Shown here in pieces: positions 1-5,034 of a stretch of DNA of 5,034 nucleotides. The stretch comes from Caulobacteraceae bacterium. GTDB lineage: Bacteria; Pseudomonadota; Alphaproteobacteria; Caulobacterales; Caulobacteraceae. The first letter of the stretch is position 1. Every line of letters starts with the position of its first letter. A program made the translations under genes and the position numbers. The notes below the pieces were generated by a model that had not been told where the DNA came from, did no database searches, and worked only from the letters and a program-made list of their open reading frames with translations. Location: contig CANKPO010000137.1 in the NCBI GenBank assembly GCA_947484535.1, forward strand, positions 1 to 5,034, given 5' to 3'.

Positions 1-704
1 AGCGTGACAATCAGGTGGCCGTTCTTTTCTTCATTGGCCACGACGATGGCGCGGGTCTCTAAGAGGTCGCCGTCGCTGATCAGGCCGTGCAGACGCACAT
101 CGCTCTCGACATGGATCCAAGGGCCAAGCTTGACCGAGCGGGCCAGCACATAGTTGGCCCGGCGCAGCATATAGCCGGGGCTGACCAGATTTCCGCCGTC
201 AAACAGGGCTGGATCCTCGCGGGTATTTTGCAGGTTCGACAGGCCGACATCGGCAAAGAAGATCTCTTTCAGCGTGCCCAAGACCTTGCCGACCGGCAGG
301 CTCTCCATGCTGGCGTCGGGACGATTTTCCGGGCGCGGGACCTCGGCCTCGGGCAGGAGGGCGGGCAGGGGGCTGTCATCCCTGCGCCAGGCTGTGCCGC
401 TGGCACAGTCAAGGCCGCGCGCTTGAACGCCGATGGACAGGCTCCCGTCCGGCTGGTCCTCAGCCGTGACGGTGGTCTCGTCGCCATCATAGACCGGCTT
501 GCCAAACCGCGCCTTGATCCGGCCTTGGCTCAGCCAATCACGCCCCCACTGGGCGCGCGGGGCGTGGGCCATATAGGCAAAGACATCCACTCCGGGGACT
601 AATCCGCCGGTAAAGCCAAATTTCCCGGCCACATCATCGGCATGGATGCGGTTCTCGCTGGCGGTGGCGGTGTTGAAGGCAAGAAGGGTGCGCTGCTGGG
701 TCAT
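1..704 (-). CDS. MaoC-like / double hot-dog fold protein (partial, 3' end off window)
   Basis: I read this gene on the minus strand from ATG at 704-702. The frame stays open for 234 codons and runs off the left edge, so the C-terminus is missing. Residues 17-38 (ENRIH, then DDVA, GFTGG and VPG) resemble the N-x-I-H-x-D-D-x-A...G-F-x-G segment of MaoC-like dehydratases and hydratase-2 hot-dog domains. A second hot-dog-like half covers about residues 170-234, with a PWIHVES segment at 195-201 and an alternating strand pattern after it. This suggests a tandem double hot-dog acting on acyl-CoA or a similar thioester in the cytoplasm; no signal peptide is visible. His21 matches the catalytic His of R-hydratases, but the usual Asp two residues before the Asn is Ser16, so hydratase activity is doubtful. 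The ATG has no clear Shine-Dalgarno; a TTG two codons upstream is the only alternative before an in-frame TAG. The domain call is fairly secure; the substrate is unknown. Confidence 0.8.
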   Translation of the reverse strand, partial: MTQQRTLLAFNTATASENRIHADDVAGKFGFTGGLVPGVDVFAYMAHAPRAQWGRDWLSQGRIKARFGKPVYDGDETTVTAEDQPDGSLSIGVQARGLDCASGTAWRRDDSPLPALLPEAEVPRPENRPDASMESLPVGKVLGTLKEIFFADVGLSNLQNTREDPALFDGGNLVSPGYMLRRANYVLARSVKLGPWIHVESDVRLHGLISDGDLLETRAIVVANEEKNGHLIVT

Positions 705-707
705 GAT

Positions 708-816
708 CAAAGCCTATCAGACCCCAAGCCGGGCCGTCTAATCCAAACCACCATCGACCGCCACGCCTGCTTTGCGCCCGAAAATTGCCAAGATCACTCT
801 GCGGGTCTAGGCTTTG
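708..816. repeat. 9-bp inverted repeat in the divergent intergenic region
   Basis: CAAAGCCTA at 708-716 is matched by its exact reverse complement TAGGCTTTG at 808-816. Including the three outer bases, the arms match at 11 of 12 positions (GATCAAAGCCTA against GACCAAAGCCTA). The left arm lies 3 bases before the leftward ATG and the right arm 26 bases before the rightward ATG. The right arm overlaps the candidate -10 of the rightward promoter. It could be a pair of operator half-sites or matching -10 regions; chance is also possible for a 9-mer in 138 bases. Confidence 0.35.
785..813 (+). promoter_or_regulatory. Candidate sigma-70-type promoter for the PQQ dehydrogenase gene
   Basis: TTGCCA at 785-790 matches five of six bases of the -35 consensus. 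It is followed after exactly 17 bases by TAGGCT at 808-813, a weak -10 that keeps the T, A and final T positions. Transcription would start near 820, giving a leader of about 20 bases before the ATG at 843. The segment TAGGGTAGGGAACAGG at 822-837 lies in that leader and offers AGGGA (828-832) or CAGG (834-837) as a modest ribosome binding site. The prediction rests on consensus matching only. Confidence 0.4.
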
Positions 817-842
817 GTCCATAGGGTAGGGAACAGGCCAAA

Positions 843-3236
843 ATGGCGACCAAAACAGACGTTAAATGGCCCGCGCGCCTGTGGGCAGCGATCGGTGGTG
901 GGCTCATCGCCCTTGTCGGTTTGGTTTTGCTGGTTGGCGGTGGCCGATTGGTTCAGTTGGGCGGCTCGGCCTACTATCTGCTCGCAGGCGCTGGTGTCAC
1001 GGCGTCGGGGGTCTTGCTGGTTCGGCGCAGGCCTTTGGCAGGGCTGATCTATGCCGGTGTGCTCGCCGCGACCTTGGTCTGGGCCCTATGGGAAAGCGGA
1101 CTGGTCTTTTGGCCTCTGGTGCCCCGGCTGGTCGCGCCCGCCGTTCTGGGTCTTTTCTTACTTCTGGTCTTGCCGACCGCCCCTCGGGGCCTTGAGCGCA
1201 ACCGCGCGGGACAGGCAACGGCGCTGATGTCGGCGCTCTGTTTGCTGGTTCTGGCCATCGCCATTCCCGGCACCTTTAGCCAAGGCCAAGCCACCACCCC
1301 GGCCAAGCTTGCCGACGGCGCGCCCCCTGCTGAGGCGGGCTCTGACTGGCGCTATTATGGCCGCGATCCGGGCGGCGCGCGTTATGTGCCAGCCGATCAG
1401 ATCAATCGCGAGACGGTCTCTGGCCTTAGGGTCGCTTGGACCTTCCGCACCGGCGAGGCTCCTCATCGGGGATCAGACGACCAGAACACGCCGATGCAGA
1501 TTGGCAACAAGGTCTATCTCTGCACCCCGACCAACATTGTCATCGCGCTTGATGCTGACAGCGGCAAGGAGATCTGGCGTCACGATCCCAAGGTTAAGCC
1601 GGGCTTCTGGAACCGGTGCCGGGGCGTGGGCTATTGGGATGGCGCCCAGCCCAAGGTCGCCCTAGCCAAGTCGTTGGACCTCGCCTCGACCGCAAATATG
1701 GCGCCGCCTTCCACCGGCCTTTGTGCACGGCGCATTATCAGCTCAACCATCAATGCGCAGCTCATCGCGCTAGATGCCGATACGGGCGCGCTTTGTCCGG
1801 GATTTGGTAAGGGCGGCAAGGTTGACCTTACGACCGGCATCGGACCGATCAAGACCGGCTTCTATTTCCAGACCTCCATGCCGACCGTGATTGGCAATCG
1901 GATAATCATCGGCGGCTGGGTGGCGGACAATCAAGAACTGTCCGAGCCCTCTGGCGTCGTGCGGGCCTTTGATGCGGTAACGGGCGAGCTGTCCTGGGCT
2001 TGGGATCTGGGCAATCCGGCCATCAGCAAGCTGCCACCGGCGGGTCAGACCTATACGCGCGGTACGCCCAATGTCTGGTCGACCCCGGCCTTTGATCCGG
2101 AACTAGGCCTGATCTATCTGCCGACCGGCAATGCGACGCCGGACTATTGGGGCTCGCACCGTTCACGGCTGAGCGAGGTCTATTCCTCCTCGGTGGTGGC
2201 GCTCGATGCGGTGACCGGCAAGGTGCGCTGGCACTTCCAGACCGTGCACCACGATGTTTGGGATTATGATGTTCCCTCCCAGCCCATGCTGATCGACTTC
2301 CCCGTTGCGGGCGGTTCCGCTCCGGCGGTGGTCCAGATGACCAAGCGCGGCCAGATCTTTGTCCTCGACCGACGCGATGGAAAACCCCTGTCCAAGGTCG
2401 AGGAGGTCAAGGTCCCGGGCGGGCCACAACCGGGCGAGTGGCTCTCGCCCACCCAGCCCTATTCGGTCGACATGCCGACCGTTGGCGCGGGCCTTATCAC
2501 CGAAAAGATGATGTGGGGCGCAACCCCGCTCGACCAGCTCTATTGCCGGATCAGCTTTAAGAGCGTGCGCTATGACGGTGACTTCACACCGCCCGGCGGC
2601 GAGAAGGCTTCGCTACAGTCTCCGGGCAATGGCGGCGGCATGAACTGGGGGTCTGGCGCCTTTGATCCGCGCCGGGGTCTCTTGCTGATGACCGATGTCC
2701 GCATCCCTCAAACCGTGAGTCTCGTGCCGTCGAACGAGCCCAATATCCAGCTCAGCCTCGCCAAGGATCGCCCCGAGGCCAGCCTTAAGGGTGTTGCCTA
2801 TAAGGCGGTCAGCAAATGGATGGTCAGCCCCCTCTTCACGCCCTGCCTGCAACCGGCCCAGAACATGATGACGGCCATCGATGTCAAGAGCCGCAAGATC
2901 GTCTGGCAGGTCCCGGTGGGCACGGCAGAGACGGCCGGACCTTTGGGCCTAGCGTCCCACATCCCGCTGCCGATTGGCACTATGGGTCTGGGCGGGGTGA
3001 TCACCACGGCGGGCGGCGTGACCTTCCATGCCGCGACCATGGACCCCTATCTGCGGGCCTATGACAATGAGACCGGTAAGGTCCTGTGGGCGGGTCGCTT
3101 GCCCGTCGGTGTCGGTGGCACGCCGTCCAGCTATGTCTCGCCCAAGACCGGCAAGCAATATGTCGTGGTCTCTGCCGGGGGCGCGCGCATGACGAGGGCT
3201 AAGGGCGACTATGTGATTGCCTATTCATTGCCTTAG
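843..3236 (+). CDS. Membrane-bound PQQ-dependent dehydrogenase, glucose/quinate/shikimate family
   Basis: This complete 797-residue protein matches the family length (E. coli Gcd has 796). It oxidises a sugar or cyclic polyol in the periplasm with PQQ and a divalent metal, and passes electrons to ubiquinone. Five hydrophobic segments lie at about 13-33, 41-60, 65-83, 92-111 and 125-142, with the conserved WE-x-G...WPLVPR loop at 83-95. The quinoprotein signature starts at Asp168-Trp169 (DWRYYGR...QIN). Propeller motifs follow: ALDADSGKEIW near 235, AFDAVTGELSW, ALDAVTGKVRW and AYDNETGKVLW. HHDVWDYD at 469-476 places Asp474 as the catalytic base and Lys501 as the PQQ-binding lysine, 27 residues apart as for Asp466 and Lys493 in E. 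coli. Cys227, 259, 294, 318, 568 and 668 also match remembered E. coli positions. Positions equivalent to His262, His775 and Gly776 are Trp256, Ala781 and Arg782, so the substrate is uncertain and I give no gcd or quiA symbol. The start is fixed by an in-frame TAG at 822. Confidence 0.95.
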   Translation: MATKTDVKWPARLWAAIGGGLIALVGLVLLVGGGRLVQLGGSAYYLLAGAGVTASGVLLVRRRPLAGLIYAGVLAATLVWALWESGLVFWPLVPRLVAPAVLGLFLLLVLPTAPRGLERNRAGQATALMSALCLLVLAIAIPGTFSQGQATTPAKLADGAPPAEAGSDWRYYGRDPGGARYVPADQINRETVSGLRVAWTFRTGEAPHRGSDDQNTPMQIGNKVYLCTPTNIVIALDADSGKEIWRHDPKVKPGFWNRCRGVGYWDGAQPKVALAKSLDLASTANMAPPSTGLCARRIISSTINAQLIALDADTGALCPGFGKGGKVDLTTGIGPIKTGFYFQTSMPTVIGNRIIIGGWVADNQELSEPSGVVRAFDAVTGELSWAWDLGNPAISKLPPAGQTYTRGTPNVWSTPAFDPELGLIYLPTGNATPDYWGSHRSRLSEVYSSSVVALDAVTGKVRWHFQTVHHDVWDYDVPSQPMLIDFPVAGGSAPAVVQMTKRGQIFVLDRRDGKPLSKVEEVKVPGGPQPGEWLSPTQPYSVDMPTVGAGLITEKMMWGATPLDQLYCRISFKSVRYDGDFTPPGGEKASLQSPGNGGGMNWGSGAFDPRRGLLLMTDVRIPQTVSLVPSNEPNIQLSLAKDRPEASLKGVAYKAVSKWMVSPLFTPCLQPAQNMMTAIDVKSRKIVWQVPVGTAETAGPLGLASHIPLPIGTMGLGGVITTAGGVTFHAATMDPYLRAYDNETGKVLWAGRLPVGVGGTPSSYVSPKTGKQYVVVSAGGARMTRAKGDYVIAYSLP

Positions 3237-3250
3237 GGGCCAGGCTCCTA
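3234..3250 (+). other. Small hairpin overlapping the dehydrogenase stop codon
   Basis: TAGGGGC (3234-3240) can pair with GCTCCTA (3244-3250) across a CAG loop, giving seven pairs including one G-U. No T-tract follows, so this is not a convincing intrinsic terminator. It may protect or pause the transcript between the two co-oriented genes, or mean nothing. Confidence 0.25.
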
Positions 3251-3281
3251 GCGGGTGCGACCGGGCGGCCTAACGAACGAC

Positions 3282-3287
3282 AGGGAG
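3282..3287 (+). promoter_or_regulatory. Ribosome binding site that fixes the start of the TonB_C-repeat gene
   Basis: AGGGAG lies 6 bases before ATG at 3294. This supports that start over the in-frame GTG at 3255, which would add 13 charged residues in front of an otherwise standard signal peptide. Confidence 0.75.
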
Positions 3288-3293
3288 CGGACT

Positions 3294-4457
3294 ATGTCTG
3301 TTAGATTAATCATCGCGATGGTCTTGGTGGCCTCTGTGGCTCAGGCGCAACCTTCACAGGGTGGCGGTGACGCAGGCCCCGTCTCTCAGATCACGGTCAC
3401 CGGCGCGCGTAAGGGCGAAAAGCTGCCGCCGCCTGCGGTCACCATCGATATGCAAACCGACGACAGCGCCATTGGCCAATTTGTCTCGGTCTATCCGGAC
3501 GGCGCCTTTCAAGCCAAGGTCAGCGGTCAGGTGACGCTCAATTGCGATGTCGACATCTATGGACTGGCCGAATGGTGCGAGGTCCTGTCTGAGACCCCCG
3601 AGGGCAAGAATTTTGGCCGTGCGGCCATGACCCTGCGCCCGACCTTCAAGGTTCCTCCCGCCATGGGTCCCAAGGGTCCGATCCGCTCGATGATGCGCAT
3701 CGCCATCAATTTCAAGGCCCCCAACCCTCAGTTTGACACCATGCCCGCCTCATCCTCGGCCATGCCCGGTGAGTGCGGTATGGGGGGCAAGCCCTGTCCG
3801 ACCAGTTGGATCAAGAACAATCCCTTGCCCCGGCGCCTGATCACCATGTTGGACCATCCGACCTGGGCTCAGGCCCCCAGTACGGCGGACTGGAACCAGG
3901 CCTATCCTGCCGAGGCAGGTAATGCGGAGGGCTATGCGGTCGCCCACTGTCAGGTGGTCAAGTTTGGCGGCCTGTCGCGCTGTCAGATCACTAAGGAAAC
4001 TCCCACCAAGCTTGGCTTTGGCAATGCCGCCCTCTTGCTGACGCGAAAGTTCCAACTGACCCCGGATCTGGCCAAGCCCCGGCGCGGTGAGGATGTCTGG
4101 GTCGACGTACCCATCCGTTTTGCGCCGCCAAATCGCGGCGAAGACCGCATGATCGACTCGCCCAAATGGACCTATGGCTTTGATGCCGAGCGAGCGCCCA
4201 AGGTGTTCCCGCCTGAAGCGGTGGCCCAAGGGGTCTCGACAGGCCGAGGCGTCGTCCTTTGCCGGGTCACCATCGGCGGCAGTCTGACCAACTGTCAGCC
4301 TCAGGCCGCAGAACCCGAGGGCCTAGGCTTTTCAGAAGCGGCCGCCCTCTTGGCCTCGACCATGAAGATGAACCCCTGGTCCTCCGACGGTGCGCCGGTC
4401 GACGGCGCCTCGGTGCAGATCGCCATCCGTCTTGGACTGAAAAAGCCCCAGAACTAA
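3294..4457 (+). CDS. Secreted protein with three TonB_C-like repeats, each with a C-x10-C pair
   Basis: This is a 387-residue exported protein of unknown function. Residues 1-18 form a Sec signal peptide (Arg4, hydrophobic core, AQA before Gln19); there is no lipobox and no later membrane segment, so the mature form is probably soluble in the periplasm. Residues 30-38 contain ITVTGAR, which resembles the TonB-box region of TonB-dependent receptors. Three related units follow at about 65-142, 202-277 and 303-380. Each has a Tyr/Phe-Pro, then G-x-V, a cysteine, ten residues, a second cysteine, and Phe twelve residues later before an Ala-Ala helix. The pairs are Cys84/95, Cys219/230 and Cys323/334; Cys161/168 form another possible pair in the linker. 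Similar domains are often annotated as energy transducer TonB, but this protein lacks the membrane anchor and long Pro-rich spacer of true TonB. It lies 57 bases after the dehydrogenase gene and is probably cotranscribed with it. Confidence 0.85.
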   Translation: MSVRLIIAMVLVASVAQAQPSQGGGDAGPVSQITVTGARKGEKLPPPAVTIDMQTDDSAIGQFVSVYPDGAFQAKVSGQVTLNCDVDIYGLAEWCEVLSETPEGKNFGRAAMTLRPTFKVPPAMGPKGPIRSMMRIAINFKAPNPQFDTMPASSSAMPGECGMGGKPCPTSWIKNNPLPRRLITMLDHPTWAQAPSTADWNQAYPAEAGNAEGYAVAHCQVVKFGGLSRCQITKETPTKLGFGNAALLLTRKFQLTPDLAKPRRGEDVWVDVPIRFAPPNRGEDRMIDSPKWTYGFDAERAPKVFPPEAVAQGVSTGRGVVLCRVTIGGSLTNCQPQAAEPEGLGFSEAAALLASTMKMNPWSSDGAPVDGASVQIAIRLGLKKPQN

Positions 4458-4469
4458 TGGGACTGCGCC

Positions 4470-5034
4470 TCAGGCTGAATAGGCAGGCGGTGGGGTAAAG
4501 CCAAAGCCCATGGCCTCGAGCCTCTGGGCCAAACCGATGGTGCGCAGATCGCTATAGGCCGGGCCGATAATCTGTAGACCGACCGGCAGACCGTCTGTGG
4601 CCAATCCTGCCGGGAAGACGGTCGCGGGCAGATAGGCGACCCCGGCCAACCCGGCCCAGAAGGTCTGGTTGAAATAGGGCAGGGCCTTTCCGTCAATATC
4701 AACCGTGCGCGACCCTTCACGGCCATGGTCGTGGGGGAAGGCGGTGACCGGCATGACCGGGGTGATCAGGAAATCGACCTCGCCAAAATAGCGATGCCAA
4801 GCCCAGCGGATCCTATTGCGGGCCTCATTGAGCCGCGACCAGTCGCGCAGGCTCAGGGTCTGCCAGCGAAGTTGTTTCGCAAGGGGGCTTTGATCATCGG
4901 GCGATAGGGTGGCTAACCGGGTCTGGGCGCGTTTGACATCCTCATCCGAGGCCCGCGCCGACATGGCTGAGGACAGGAGGCCGTTGAAGGTCTCGTAGCT
5001 GTGGGCCGCTGAGAAGTCTGGGCGTGAGTGCTCA
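4470..5034 (-). CDS. Amidase-signature family enzyme (partial, C-terminal region only)
   Basis: The minus-strand frame is open from the right edge to a TGA at 4472-4470 and gives 187 residues ending PPPAYSA. Reading on past the internal ATG at 4964 adds an upstream HSYETFNGLLSSAMSARAS region, so that ATG is not the start. The family hallmark near the C-terminus is clear: a DFLITPVMP strand, then FNQTFWAGLAGVAYLPATVFPAG, then GLPVGLQIIGP, which together form the conserved core behind the active site. Family members are usually about 450-500 residues, so roughly the last 40 percent is here. The Ser-cisSer-Lys catalytic triad lies in the missing N-terminal part and cannot be checked. Such enzymes hydrolyse amide bonds in the cytoplasm; substrates vary widely (simple amides, acylamides, glutaminyl-tRNA in GatA), and the substrate here is unknown. 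It converges on the TonB_C-repeat gene with only 12 bases between the two stops, and no T-tract terminator is visible there. Confidence 0.92.
   Translation of the reverse strand, partial: EHSRPDFSAAHSYETFNGLLSSAMSARASDEDVKRAQTRLATLSPDDQSPLAKQLRWQTLSLRDWSRLNEARNRIRWAWHRYFGEVDFLITPVMPVTAFPHDHGREGSRTVDIDGKALPYFNQTFWAGLAGVAYLPATVFPAGLATDGLPVGLQIIGPAYSDLRTIGLAQRLEAMGFGFTPPPAYSA

Noticed and set aside
87..602. A 171-codon plus-strand open frame opposite the hot-dog gene
   Set aside because: It is a low-complexity shadow in high-GC DNA, with no recognisable domain. The minus-strand frame gives a coherent conserved protein across the whole stretch.
843..3236. Quinohaemoprotein (haem c-containing) dehydrogenase
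   Set aside because: There is no C-x-x-C-H haem site anywhere in the protein. The five N-terminal membrane segments fit the membrane-bound glucose/quinate/shikimate group.
3255..3296. Upstream GTG start giving a 400-residue version of the TonB_C-repeat protein
   Set aside because: There is no good ribosome binding site before it, and it would put charged residues before a standard signal peptide. ATG at 3294 has AGGGAG at proper spacing.
3750..4229. A 159-codon minus-strand frame inside the TonB_C-repeat gene
   Set aside because: It is antisense to a protein with a clear signal peptide and repeats, and its translation shows no family features.
4458..4480. A possible bidirectional terminator between the convergent genes (GCCTCAGGC at 4467-4475)
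   Set aside because: The stem is only four pairs with a one-base loop, overlaps the amidase stop codon, and has no T-tract on either strand.
4470..4964. A stand-alone 164-residue amidase-like gene starting at 4964
   Set aside because: The frame continues upstream to the right edge with conserved amidase sequence, so this is an internal Met of a larger gene.

Overview
The window is chromosomal, gene-dense DNA from a high-GC Gram-negative bacterium, most likely an alphaproteobacterium. A Caulobacterales member is my best guess, from the G/C-rich third codon positions, the membrane-bound PQQ dehydrogenase and the cysteine-paired TonB_C-like periplasmic protein. The taxon is inference; there is no rRNA or other phylogenetic marker here. 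I see no mobile element, CRISPR array, tRNA or phage gene, and no gene-free stretch longer than about 140 bases.

Layout: (1) Bases 1-704, minus strand, hold the first 234 codons of a MaoC-like/double hot-dog protein whose 3' end lies beyond the left edge. (2) Bases 705-842 are a divergent intergenic region with a good candidate promoter for the rightward gene and a 9-bp inverted repeat, one arm near each start codon. (3) Bases 843-3236, plus strand, hold a complete membrane-bound PQQ-dependent dehydrogenase of the glucose/quinate/shikimate family, with five N-terminal membrane segments and a periplasmic quinoprotein propeller. (4) Bases 3294-4457, plus strand, hold a secreted 387-residue protein with three divergent TonB_C-like repeats, each with a C-x10-C pair. 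(5) Bases 4470-5034, minus strand, hold the C-terminal part of an amidase-signature enzyme, convergent with gene 4 and separated from it by 12 bases.

The dehydrogenase and the three-repeat protein are adjacent, co-oriented and separated by 57 bases, so they probably form a two-gene transcription unit whose products both act in the periplasm. The dehydrogenase would oxidise a sugar or cyclic polyol outside the cytoplasmic membrane and pass electrons to ubiquinone. The partner's role is unknown. The flanking hot-dog protein and amidase are separate transcription units with no evident functional link.

The points most worth a second look are the non-canonical residues at the positions of E. coli Gcd His262 and His775/Gly776, which argue against simply calling the enzyme a glucose dehydrogenase, and the architecture of the TonB_C-repeat protein: a signal peptide, a TonB-box-like segment, no membrane anchor, and three equally spaced cysteine pairs.
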